Positions 1 to 8,226 of a stretch of DNA of 64,000 bases are shown here, piece by piece. A program made the translations under genes and the position numbers. Each line of letters opens with the position of its first letter. The first letter of the stretch is position 1. Origin of the DNA: Anoxybacter fermentans (GTDB lineage: Bacteria; Bacillota; Halanaerobiia; DY22613); the NCBI RefSeq assembly GCF_003991135.1, contig NZ_CP016379.1, forward strand, positions 2,108,001 to 2,172,000, read 5' to 3'. The notes beneath the pieces were generated by a model. The model made no database searches. It was given only the letters and a program-made list of their open reading frames with translations, and was not told the origin of the DNA.

Positions 1-226
1 TACCATCAGCCTGAAAGGCCAGAACCAGACAGGAATTTACTGTTTTACCATCCATAATAACAGTACATGCTCCACATTCTCCTTTTCCACAACCTTCTTT
101 CGTTCCAGTAAACCCCAATTTATCCCGCAAAAGGTCTATCAATCTCATCTCGGGATCAACCTGTACTTCATAACTCTCACCATTTATAGAAATATTAATT
201 CTAATCTGATTATTCTGATTATTCAT
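1..226 (-). CDS. xanthine dehydrogenase-type 2Fe-2S subunit (partial, C-terminus off the left edge)
   Basis: This is the N-terminal part of a small iron-sulfur subunit of the molybdenum hydroxylase family. It carries electrons from the molybdenum subunit to FAD during purine oxidation. The translation shows the plant-type ferredoxin cluster motif GCGKGECGACTV near residue 45, followed by a VNSC cysteine. The second 2Fe-2S domain lies beyond the window. The ATG at 224-226 overlaps the TGA of the FAD subunit as ATGA, so the two are translationally coupled. The molybdopterin subunit is not in this operon's visible part and may follow on the left. The 163-aa Fe-S subunit of the second operon (45465-45956) is a paralogue. 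Confidence 0.9.
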   Translation of the reverse strand, partial: MNNQNNQIRINISINGESYEVQVDPEMRLIDLLRDKLGFTGTKEGCGKGECGACTVIMDGKTVNSCLVLAFQADG

Positions 227-1092
227 TGTGTCCGACCTCCCTTTTTAAATATGTTATGGATGGCACGGACAACCAACACCTTTGCCATATTCAGACGATA
301 CTTAGAAGAACCTCGCAAATCAGAGATAGGTGAAATTTCCTGTACTAACTGGTTCATAGCAGATTCAAGAATTTGATCGGTAATCGGGTTACCTTTTAAA
401 ATTTCTTCTGTTAACTTAACCCGTACCGGGGTTGGAGCTACTGCTCCCAGTACAATCCGACAATCCTCTACCACATCACCATCTAATGCCAGCATAACCG
501 CTGCATTCACCGTTGAAATAGCTAATGCTTTTCGATAACCAAGTTTGACAAATGAACCTCTGTAATTTTCTTTGGGAATAGGAAAGACAAAACCAGTGAT
601 TAATTCATCTTCTTTAGCCACATTCCGACCTGGTCCGGTAAAAAACTCAGATACCGGGATTATCCTCTCTCCCCTATCCAGGCTCAAAAGCTTTACTTTT
701 GCATCCAGGGCAATCAGGGGCGGTAAAGTATCCCCTGCTGGAGAAGAATTGGCAACATTACCTCCGATAGTTCCCCGATTCCTGATCTGGGGAGAACCCA
801 CCTCTGCAGCTGCTTCAGCCAAAAGTGGTGCATGATTTAAGATAATGGTGGATTCTTCTAATTGAGTATGGGTAACAAGACTCCCCACTTCAATCTCATC
901 ATCAACGATTCTGATACTCTTTAATTCATCTAATTCATAAATATTCATGATCCGGCCTAACTCATCCAACCGCCCATAATACCGGACTAAAACATCTGTC
1001 CCACCAGCAAGAATGGTTGTTTCATCACCGTATTGATGAAGATATTGAATCGCTTCATTTATATTTTGTGGCGTAAAGCATATTAAACCCAT
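223..1092 (-). CDS. xanthine dehydrogenase-type FAD-binding subunit
   Basis: This 289-aa protein is the FAD subunit (CO-dehydrogenase flavoprotein family) of a xanthine dehydrogenase-like enzyme. It shows the two FAD-binding motifs of the family, ILAGGTDVL near residue 30 and GTIGGNVANSSPAGD near residue 110, followed by the C-terminal domain. I chose the ATG at 1092 because GGGAGGTGG lies just upstream and the protein then begins like its relatives (MGLICFTP); an upstream in-frame ATG would add 25 atypical residues. It follows ssnA by about 19 bases and overlaps the Fe-S subunit. The family oxidises hypoxanthine, xanthine or related heterocycles; the exact substrate cannot be read from sequence. 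Confidence 0.9.
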   Translation of the reverse strand: MGLICFTPQNINEAIQYLHQYGDETTILAGGTDVLVRYYGRLDELGRIMNIYELDELKSIRIVDDEIEVGSLVTHTQLEESTIILNHAPLLAEAAAEVGSPQIRNRGTIGGNVANSSPAGDTLPPLIALDAKVKLLSLDRGERIIPVSEFFTGPGRNVAKEDELITGFVFPIPKENYRGSFVKLGYRKALAISTVNAAVMLALDGDVVEDCRIVLGAVAPTPVRVKLTEEILKGNPITDQILESAMNQLVQEISPISDLRGSSKYRLNMAKVLVVRAIHNIFKKGGRTQ

Positions 1093-1111
1093 AGTGCCAC
1101 CTCCCATGAAT

Positions 1112-2440
1112 CTAAAATCTGATCCAGAGTTTTTGAGCCAGCTCCCGGGAACGCGCGTGAATCTCATCTAAGTCAAATCCTTTTATCTCCCGATCCTTCA
1201 TCAGTACTTTACCATTGATTATAGTCGTCACTACCCGGCCTCCCGAAACTCCAAATAGAATATGTCCATAATAATTTGTCTCATCTAATGGAGTTGGAGG
1301 ATCATAATCCAGGATTATCACATCGGCATATGCACCTTCGATAAGCTGTCCGATTGGATTTTTAAAATATTTGGCCAAAATTCGCTGGTTATTAGTAAAG
1401 ATCATCTCAGGTACTTCTGCCCAGGATGCAGATGGATCTTTTAATTCATGTTTATGCAGGATATTGGCAACTTTAACACTCTCAAACATATCTGAGGTAA
1501 AACCATCAGTACCCAGGCCGACAACAATACCTTTATTTAGCATAGTAGTTATATCAGCACAACCAACAGCATTCCCCATATTTGATTCGGGATTGTGCAC
1601 CACATTAGTACCCCGCTCCTTAAGAATCTCCATCTCCTTTTCATTTATATGCACACAATGAACAGCAATACTCTTTTCATTCCAGATCCCAAACTTATCT
1701 AGCCGCTCAACAACTCTAAGACCTGACCGATGTAAGCTATCTTCCACATCCTGAATACCTTCCGCTGTGTGGACATGAAAACCTGTATCTAAACCCTCAA
1801 TGGCCTCCCGACATTTTTCTAAGGTCCTGTCAGATAAAGTCATAGATGCATGCAGACCAAAAAGTCCATGCAGCATATCATCAGTTCGTTTCTTACAGAT
1901 TTTGATAAAACTTACATTCTCTTTGATCCCCAGAAGGGCAATCTCCTCCCCATCCCGGTCAGAAACTTCATAGGCAAGGCTGGCCCTTAAACCCACTTTT
2001 TCTATCGCTTCTGCAATAATACTAAGGCTTCCAGATACTGCAAATGGGCTGGCATGATGATCTATTATTGTCGTTGTACCATACCTGACACAGTCAAGCA
2101 AAGGGATTAATGCTGAATAATAGATATCTTCTTCTCTAAGTTGTTTATCAAGCCTCCACCAGAGCCGTTCTAATATCTGACGAAAATCTTTAGGAGGCTC
2201 ATCTTTAAGTGCCATCCCACGGGCAAAAGTACTATAAAGGTGCATATGAGCATTGATCATCCCGGGCATCACTACTTTACCTTTAGCATCAATTATTTCA
2301 GTGTATTCATATTTATTAGCTAGTTCTTCGGTCGAACCAATTTCTTTAATCTGATTTCCCTCAACTACAAGAGCACCATCTTTAATCACTTCATTGTTAG
2401 AATTTAAAGTAATAAGCCAGCCATTTTTGATCAAAAGCAT
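1112..2440 (-). CDS. ssnA: SsnA-type aminohydrolase (amidohydrolase superfamily)
   Basis: This 442-aa protein belongs to the metal-dependent amidohydrolase superfamily and resembles E. coli SsnA over its length, including the stretches LWWRLD and DHHASP. Metal ligands are visible as NAHMH near residue 64, HVHTAE near 223, HCVH near 262 and GTDG near 316. In E. coli ssnA lies among purine catabolic genes and has been linked to anaerobic urate use; its exact reaction is not settled. Here it sits between an 8-oxoguanine deaminase (17-base gap) and the xanthine dehydrogenase FAD subunit, supporting a purine ring-opening or deamination step. An AAAGGAG ribosome site lies upstream. Confidence 0.85.
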   Translation of the reverse strand: MLLIKNGWLITLNSNNEVIKDGALVVEGNQIKEIGSTEELANKYEYTEIIDAKGKVVMPGMINAHMHLYSTFARGMALKDEPPKDFRQILERLWWRLDKQLREEDIYYSALIPLLDCVRYGTTTIIDHHASPFAVSGSLSIIAEAIEKVGLRASLAYEVSDRDGEEIALLGIKENVSFIKICKKRTDDMLHGLFGLHASMTLSDRTLEKCREAIEGLDTGFHVHTAEGIQDVEDSLHRSGLRVVERLDKFGIWNEKSIAVHCVHINEKEMEILKERGTNVVHNPESNMGNAVGCADITTMLNKGIVVGLGTDGFTSDMFESVKVANILHKHELKDPSASWAEVPEMIFTNNQRILAKYFKNPIGQLIEGAYADVIILDYDPPTPLDETNYYGHILFGVSGGRVVTTIINGKVLMKDREIKGFDLDEIHARSRELAQKLWIRF

Positions 2441-2457
2441 TTACTTACTCAACTCCT

Positions 2458-3816
2458 TTACCCCTGAATCATCTGCATACTAATACGATTAGCATCGGCT
2501 ATAAGCTTTTCCTCATCAACAGTTACTAATTTACCTTTCTCTACCACAATCTTACCATTGACAATGGTATAATCTACAATCTGGGTATCTCCGCAGTGTA
2601 CCAATGCTGAAACAGGATCCAACTGTCCACCAGCAAAACCCAGACGATTTGAGTTAACCATAAAAAGATCTCCCACTTTACCTACTTCTATAGAACCAAT
2701 ATCATTCCGGCCTAGAAGTTGAGCACTACCTCTAGTTGCCAGATAAAGAGCACGTTCAGCAGACATTGATTTAATTCCATAAATAACCCGATGGAGGAGA
2801 AAAGCCGCTCTCATCTCGGCAATCATATTGGAAGAGTCATTACTGGCACTCCCATCCACTGCCAATCCTACTGGAATACCCATATCCAGCATTTCAGGAA
2901 CCCGGGCCACACCAGAAGCCAATTTCTGATTAGAAACAGGACAATGAGCCACTCCCGTCTTTGTCTCAGCCAGTAATTTCAATTCTTCATTATTGAAATG
3001 AATTCCGTGAGCATACCAGACATCTGGCCCAATCCAATCAACACTTTCCATATATGCAAGAGGGCGCATGCCATGGATTTCAAGACAATAATTCTCTTCA
3101 TCCTTGGTTTCACAGAGATGGGTATGGCAGTGTACACCATACTCCCTGGCAAGAACTATCGTTTCTTTTAATAGATCAGTAGTCACCGAAAAAGGAGAGC
3201 AGGGAGCTAAAACAATCTGTAACATAGATCCAACTCTATTATCATGATATTTTTCAATTAACCGTTGACAGTCTTTTAATATCTCATCAGGAGTTTGAAC
3301 TACACTATCAGGAGGTAATCCACCATCTTTTTTACTCCTGGACATACTTCCTCGGCAGGGATGGAACCTGATGCCTAGCTCTTTAGCTGCCCGTATCTGT
3401 TCATCAATCAAAGTTCCCGGCTGATCTTTAGGGAAAACATAAAAATGGTCAACAGTTGTCGTACATCCGGTCTTTAGCAATTCCCCCCCGGCCAAAAGAG
3501 TGCTTGTATAAACGGCTTCAGGAGTAAGTCTGCTCCAAATAGGATATAAGATCATTAACCAGTCAAATAACTCCATATCCTGTACCTCAGGGATATTACG
3601 GGTCAAGGTTTGATACATATGGTGATGGGTATTGATCAATCCGGGAAAAACCCACATATCTTTAGCATCGATAACCTCATCCGCTTCCACATCAATCTCA
3701 GGCGCAATCTCTGTGATAATTCCATCCTCGATTAAAATACTGTAATTTTTAAAACGCCGTAATTGATCATCCATAGTGATCAGTTCTTTAATATTTTTAA
3801 TTAATAAAGACGCCAT
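2458..3816 (-). CDS. 8-oxoguanine deaminase-like amidohydrolase
   Basis: This 452-aa amidohydrolase has family ligands in NTHHHMYQTL near residue 63, HTHLCE near 232, AHGIHF near 268 and VDGSASND near 320. The SMSRSKKDGGLPPDS segment is typical of the 8-oxoguanine deaminase/hydroxydechloroatrazine hydrolase branch, which converts 8-oxoguanine to urate or deaminates related purines. Guanine deaminase or atrazine-type activity cannot be excluded from sequence. It is the first gene after an intrinsic terminator that ends about 20 bases upstream of its ATG, so its promoter must lie inside or before that hairpin. The paralogous ssnA follows directly. Confidence 0.8.
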   Translation of the reverse strand: MASLLIKNIKELITMDDQLRRFKNYSILIEDGIITEIAPEIDVEADEVIDAKDMWVFPGLINTHHHMYQTLTRNIPEVQDMELFDWLMILYPIWSRLTPEAVYTSTLLAGGELLKTGCTTTVDHFYVFPKDQPGTLIDEQIRAAKELGIRFHPCRGSMSRSKKDGGLPPDSVVQTPDEILKDCQRLIEKYHDNRVGSMLQIVLAPCSPFSVTTDLLKETIVLAREYGVHCHTHLCETKDEENYCLEIHGMRPLAYMESVDWIGPDVWYAHGIHFNNEELKLLAETKTGVAHCPVSNQKLASGVARVPEMLDMGIPVGLAVDGSASNDSSNMIAEMRAAFLLHRVIYGIKSMSAERALYLATRGSAQLLGRNDIGSIEVGKVGDLFMVNSNRLGFAGGQLDPVSALVHCGDTQIVDYTIVNGKIVVEKGKLVTVDEEKLIADANRISMQMIQG

Positions 3817-3837
3817 CCTTTCTTAATTCCCCCTTGA

Positions 3838-3911
3838 AAAAAAAGCCCCGTAGAAAGGTAATGGGTATTTAAAGACACCCATTACCCTCACCTGATCACG
3901 GGCTTTTTTTA
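3838..3911 (-). terminator. strong hairpin terminator or attenuator after glyA
   Basis: The inner stem pairs GGTAATGGGT (from 3858) with ACCCATTACC, and the outer stem pairs AAAAAAGCCC with GGGCTTTTTT. Read on the minus strand it ends in a run of T. It lies 15 bases after the glyA stop and only about 20 bases before the deaminase ATG, so it could end glyA transcription or attenuate entry into the downstream purine genes. Confidence 0.8.
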
Positions 3912-3925
3912 AGATAAATCTTAAT

Positions 3926-5152
3926 TTAGAAACGACTACATAAAGCAGCAACACGTTCTTTAATTTTTGCTAATTCTTCTTCATTATCGCGGTTTATAAT
4001 GGTATCATAGATCAGTTGACCAATTTCCCGCATTTCATCTTCTTTAAAACCGCGGGTTGTAACTGCTGGAGTACCGATCCGAATACCGCTGGTTACAAAT
4101 GGACTCCGGGTTTCAAATGGAATGGTATTCTTATTAACAGTAATACCAACTTTATCTAAGACCTGTTCTGCTTCTTTACCGGTCACATCCATATTGGTCA
4201 AATCGACCAGCATTAAATGATTATCGGTACCACCTGATACCAATCTAAAACCTTTTTCTATCAAGGTTTCAGCAAGAACTTTGGCATTTTTCACTATCTG
4301 CTTTTGATAATCTTTAAATTCATCACTCAAAGCTTCTTTAAATGTTACAGCTTTAGCAGCGATAATATGCATCAACGGACCACCCTGCAAACCTGGGAAA
4401 ATGGCTTTATCAATAGCTTTGGCATATTCTTCTTTACAAAGAATCATACCGCCACGGATACCCCTTAGAGTTTTGTGAGTGGTGGTAGTAACAAAATCAG
4501 CATATTCCACAGGATTTGGATGCAAACCAGCTGCTACCAGACCAGCAATATGAGCCATATCTACCATAAAATAGGCTCCAACTTCATCAGCGATCTCACG
4601 GAATTTAGCAAAATCGATCACCCGTGGGTATGCACTGGCACCAGCAACGATCAACTTTGGTTTATGTTCTAAAGCCAGAGCTCTGACCTGATCATAATCG
4701 ATAGTTTCAGTCTCTTTAGAAACTCCATAGTGAATAAAATTATAATAAGTACCAGACTGATTAACAGGGCTACCATGGGTTAAATGACCGCCATGCGAGA
4801 GATCCATACCTAGAATGGTACCACCAATTGGAACCATAGCAAAATATACAGCCTGATTAGCCTGGGAACCAGAGTGAGGTTGCACATTGGCATGTTCTGC
4901 ACCAAATAACTTTTTGGCCCGCTCAATAGCCAATTTTTCTATTTCATCAACAAACTCACAACCACCATAATACCGCTTTCCCGGGTATCCTTCAGCATAC
5001 TTATTAGTCAAACAGGAACCAGCTGCCTCCATAACTGCAGGACTAACAAAGTTTTCTGAAGCAATCAATTCGATTTTATCGTGCTGACGAGCTTTTTCTT
5101 TCTCAATCCATTCAAAAACCTCTGGATCAACTTTTTTAAGATGTTCCAACAT
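3926..5152 (-). CDS. glyA: serine hydroxymethyltransferase
   Basis: This 408-aa PLP enzyme interconverts serine and glycine, loading one-carbon units onto tetrahydrofolate. The PLP lysine is in [10 protein letters not shown] at residue 227. Family blocks such as [26 protein letters not shown] and QPHSGSQAN are all present, and the length is normal. It lies between ygeW and the 8-oxoguanine deaminase. In this setting it may consume glycine released by purine ring degradation, or supply serine or one-carbon units; this role is inferred from position only. It is probably a full, functional GlyA. Confidence 0.97.
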   Translation of the reverse strand: MLEHLKKVDPEVFEWIEKEKARQHDKIELIASENFVSPAVMEAAGSCLTNKYAEGYPGKRYYGGCEFVDEIEKLAIERAKKLFGAEHANVQPHSGSQANQAVYFAMVPIGGTILGMDLSHGGHLTHGSPVNQSGTYYNFIHYGVSKETETIDYDQVRALALEHKPKLIVAGASAYPRVIDFAKFREIADEVGAYFMVDMAHIAGLVAAGLHPNPVEYADFVTTTTHKTLRGIRGGMILCKEEYAKAIDKAIFPGLQGGPLMHIIAAKAVTFKEALSDEFKDYQKQIVKNAKVLAETLIEKGFRLVSGGTDNHLMLVDLTNMDVTGKEAEQVLDKVGITVNKNTIPFETRSPFVTSGIRIGTPAVTTRGFKEDEMREIGQLIYDTIINRDNEEELAKIKERVAALCSRF

Positions 5153-5265
5153 TTTAATTCACCTCTTATAAATTTTGTAGATTTTTATATAAGCTCTGTG
5201 GATTTCTACTTCATCGAGTATTTATACTCTCCTACCGAAACAATCAGTTCAATCACAAGACAAAC

Positions 5266-6255
5266 TTATGGTCTACCACCCATGCACAATGCCAATAGAG
5301 CTTTAGTGATATGGAGTCTGTTTTCAGCAGCATCAAACACCACAGATTGCGGGCCATCAATAACAGCATCTGTAACCTCATTACCCCGATCAGCAGGTAG
5401 TGCATGCATATAGATTGCATTTTTCTCAGCCAAAGCCATTCTTCTTTCGTCACAAATCCAGTCTTTATACTTTTCACACAATGCAAGAGATTCCTGTTCG
5501 TCAGTAGTGGTCAACTGAGCACCCCAGCTCTTTGCAATTACTACATGAGCACCTTTGAAAGCCTCATCCATATCATGGGTTATCCTGAAAGTACAACCGG
5601 CAGCCTCGGCATTGGCCTTAGCCTGCTCTACAATCTCAGGCATCAATGGAAATTCCTTTGGATAAGCCAAAGTTATATTCATACCGTACCGTGGGAATAA
5701 CAGAATCTGGGATTGAGGTACAGATAAAGGCTTCATATAACTTTTAGTATAAGCCCAGATAACTGAAACATTCAAACCTTTGATATCATCAGAAAACTTT
5801 TCTTTGATGGTCATTAAGTCAGCCATAGCCTGGTTTGGATGATAAATATCACATTGCATATTGAAAACTGGTACACTGGAATGTTTTGCTACTTCTCTGA
5901 TATATTTGTTACCAATTCCAAAGAAACAGTTTCTGATAGCAATTCCATGACCGTATCTGCTTAAAACTTTGGCTGTATCTTTTGGAGCCTCACCATGACT
6001 TATTTGCATTTTATCTGGAGTTAAATCATGGGCATGACCACCTAATTGAGTCATACCTGCTTCATGGGAGTTCCGGGTCCGGGTAGATTGTTCAAAGAAC
6101 ATCATGAACAAAGTTTTATCCTGAAGCAGACGATGGGGTTCACCTAAAGCAAATCTTCTTTTTAAATCCTTCGCAACATCCAATACCATATCCAATTCTT
6201 CTTTAGTCCACTCTTGAGTAGTGATAAAATGTTTACCTCTTAACAAAGAATGCAT
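5266..6255 (-). CDS. ygeW: YgeW-type carbamoyltransferase
   Basis: This 329-aa member of the aspartate/ornithine carbamoyltransferase fold has the carbamoyl-phosphate loop STRTR at residues 57-61 and HPNQ at 139-142. The segment WAYTKSYMKPLSVPQ matches the knotted YgeW group rather than ArgF. The usual HCLP motif reads HALP here (MHALPADRG), losing the cysteine. It is shorter than E. coli YgeW (about 396 aa). YgeW has no firmly established substrate; genomic linkage to ygeX, ygeY and ssnA places it in anaerobic purine/ureide breakdown, where it may run in reverse to yield carbamoyl phosphate for ATP. Ornithine carbamoyltransferase is the main alternative. Confidence 0.82.
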   Translation of the reverse strand: MHSLLRGKHFITTQEWTKEELDMVLDVAKDLKRRFALGEPHRLLQDKTLFMMFFEQSTRTRNSHEAGMTQLGGHAHDLTPDKMQISHGEAPKDTAKVLSRYGHGIAIRNCFFGIGNKYIREVAKHSSVPVFNMQCDIYHPNQAMADLMTIKEKFSDDIKGLNVSVIWAYTKSYMKPLSVPQSQILLFPRYGMNITLAYPKEFPLMPEIVEQAKANAEAAGCTFRITHDMDEAFKGAHVVIAKSWGAQLTTTDEQESLALCEKYKDWICDERRMALAEKNAIYMHALPADRGNEVTDAVIDGPQSVVFDAAENRLHITKALLALCMGGRP

Positions 6256-6363
6256 GTAAAAACCCTCCTTGTTTTTTGAAATTTAATATTATTATGTTAA
6301 AAATTTAATTTAGCTAATTTAGCAAAAATTTTGATTATTTTTTCACTAATAACCTCTATCTAA

Positions 6364-7590
6364 CTAAGCCTTTATCATTTTGATATAAACGGTTGGAAAT
6401 GCTGCATAAAACGCCGCTGCCTTAACCAGATGCTCTACAGGAATTTGATCATTTACAGAATGAGCATAAATCTCATGGGCAGGACCAAATCCTACACATG
6501 GAATATTGTGCATACCCATAATTGCTACTCCATTGGTACTAAAAGTCCACTTATCAACCTTTGGTTCAGTACCAAAAACTTCCCGGTAAGTTTCTACAGC
6601 ACTCTGGATTACTGGATGATCTTCTGAAAGTACCCAGGTTGGGTAATATTTTTCTGTCTCATAAACCAATCCGGTATAGCTGGGAGTATTATATTTAAGT
6701 ACTTTCACTTCAGCTTCTACACCAGCTTCTTTAATTACTTCTTTTACCTGCTGAACAGCTAATTCCTTATCTTCTCCAGCAGTTAAGCGGCGGTCTAAGT
6801 GGATATAACACTCATCTGGAACTGCACAGAGACTTGGAGTTTTACAATCTATATAGGTGACAGCAATAGTTCCCTTACCTAAGAAAGGATCATTTTTTAA
6901 CCGTTCATTTAACTTCTCAATGCCCTTAATAATATCAGCCATCTTATAAACCGCATTTACACCCCGTTCTGGAGCACTACCGTGGCAGGAAACACCCTTG
7001 GTTATAACAGCCATCTCCATCCGGCCACGATGACCGCGATAGATGTTTAAATTGGTTGGTTCTGTAATAATAACACACTCAGGAACTAACTTATCTTCAT
7101 TAATTATATACTGCCAACAAAGACCATCACAATCTTCTTCCTGAACACTACCAACCATCCAAACGGTATATTCTTCAGTCAGTCCCAAATCTTTAATTAT
7201 TTTCCCGGCATAAACCATACTGACCATTGCACCTTCCTGGTCAGTAGCACCCCGGCCGTAAATAATACCATCTTCCATTTTACCTTCGTATGGATCCCAT
7301 TCCCATTCTTCAATATCTCCAACACCAACGGTGTCAATATGAGCATCCATAGCAATCACTCGCTGACCGTTACCAATTCGACCCAAAATATTCCCCATTG
7401 GATCAATTTTAATCTCATCAAATCCAACTTTCTCCATCTCTTCTTTAATACGTTGAATTACCTTTTCTTCTTGAGTGCTTTCGCTAGGAATTCGGATTAA
7501 ATCCCGCATAAACTTAACCATCTCAGCCTCATACTCTTTAGCTTTAGCATGAATTTTTTCAACCAGTTCTTCTTGTAATATCCTGGTCAT
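6364..7590 (-). CDS. ygeY: YgeY-type M20 family hydrolase
   Basis: This 408-aa dinuclear zinc hydrolase belongs to the M20 peptidase/deacylase family. Ligands and catalytic residues are visible as DAHIDTVGVGD (H84, D86), GRGATDQEGA (D117), the EE pair in SVQEEDCDG and a C-terminal AHEIYAHS histidine. It matches the YgeY subgroup, annotated as selenium-metabolism-linked hydrolases, found with ygeW and xanthine dehydrogenase genes. The likely job is hydrolysing an N-carbamoyl or amide intermediate of purine breakdown, inferred from neighbours. An alternative is a general aminoacyl-dipeptidase, but the gene set argues against it. Confidence 0.85.
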   Translation of the reverse strand: MTRILQEELVEKIHAKAKEYEAEMVKFMRDLIRIPSESTQEEKVIQRIKEEMEKVGFDEIKIDPMGNILGRIGNGQRVIAMDAHIDTVGVGDIEEWEWDPYEGKMEDGIIYGRGATDQEGAMVSMVYAGKIIKDLGLTEEYTVWMVGSVQEEDCDGLCWQYIINEDKLVPECVIITEPTNLNIYRGHRGRMEMAVITKGVSCHGSAPERGVNAVYKMADIIKGIEKLNERLKNDPFLGKGTIAVTYIDCKTPSLCAVPDECYIHLDRRLTAGEDKELAVQQVKEVIKEAGVEAEVKVLKYNTPSYTGLVYETEKYYPTWVLSEDHPVIQSAVETYREVFGTEPKVDKWTFSTNGVAIMGMHNIPCVGFGPAHEIYAHSVNDQIPVEHLVKAAAFYAAFPTVYIKMIKA

Positions 7591-7631
7591 TTAACTCCCC
7601 CCTTGGTTCATTTGAACTTAATGTATTACTC

Positions 7632-7663
7632 AATCAGCTGCTACATAAAAACAGCAGCTGATT
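7632..7663. promoter_or_regulatory. perfect 10-bp inverted repeat between regulator and ygeY
   Basis: AATCAGCTGC at 7632-7641 pairs with GCAGCTGATT at 7654-7663 around a 12-base spacer. It has no T-run on the minus strand, so it is a poor terminator. It lies between the regulator stop and the ygeY start and could be an operator or an mRNA hairpin. Confidence 0.4.
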
Positions 7664-7667
7664 AAAA

Positions 7668-8207
7668 CTAGAATGCTGGCGGGGTCATACAGGAAATCCA
7701 GACCAGATCTTCATCCCCCACACTGGTAACCCGATGCGGAATCATAGAAAAGTAATAAATACTATCCCCTGGTTCCAGGTAATATACTTCTTCTCCAATT
7801 TCAATTTTCATTTTCCCCTGCAAAACTAACATACATTCTTCTCCAGGATGGGTTAGAGGTTCATCACAGGTAGATGCGCCCGGTTCTAAACGTGCTTCCA
7901 TAATCTCCATCTTTCGATTTAAATCAGGAGATATCAATTCAAAGGTCAAATGAGATTCAGGGAAATTTAAAACTTTCCGTTCATTACGACGGACAACCGG
8001 ATTATGTTCCTCAGTATCCAGAAGAAAATAAAAGATAGGTACATCTAAAGCATCGGCAATTTTTCTTAAAGATGTAATAGATGGTTCAGCCAACCCCCGT
8101 TCAATCTGGCTTAAAAAACTGGGGGTTCGACCTATTTTTTCAGCCAATTCGGTCAAACTTAAACCTTTCTCTTGCCTTTTATGACGAATTTTTTGACCTA
8201 ATTGCAC
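7668..8207 (-). CDS. XRE-family regulator with C-terminal cupin domain
   Basis: This 179-aa protein has an N-terminal helix-turn-helix of the XRE type (residues about 5-60, with GLSLTELAEKIGRTPSFLSQIERG) joined to a cupin sensor domain (about 105-175, with PGEECMLVLQGK and LEPGDSIYYFS). The family, which includes PuuR and similar regulators, binds a small ligand in the cupin barrel and represses or activates adjacent catabolic operons. It sits between the threonine-synthase-like gene (19 bases upstream) and ygeY, so it is the natural candidate regulator of the purine cluster. The ligand cannot be told from sequence. Confidence 0.9.
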   Translation of the reverse strand: MQLGQKIRHKRQEKGLSLTELAEKIGRTPSFLSQIERGLAEPSITSLRKIADALDVPIFYFLLDTEEHNPVVRRNERKVLNFPESHLTFELISPDLNRKMEIMEARLEPGASTCDEPLTHPGEECMLVLQGKMKIEIGEEVYYLEPGDSIYYFSMIPHRVTSVGDEDLVWISCMTPPAF

Positions 8208-8226
8208 TTTCCATTACTCCCCTCTA

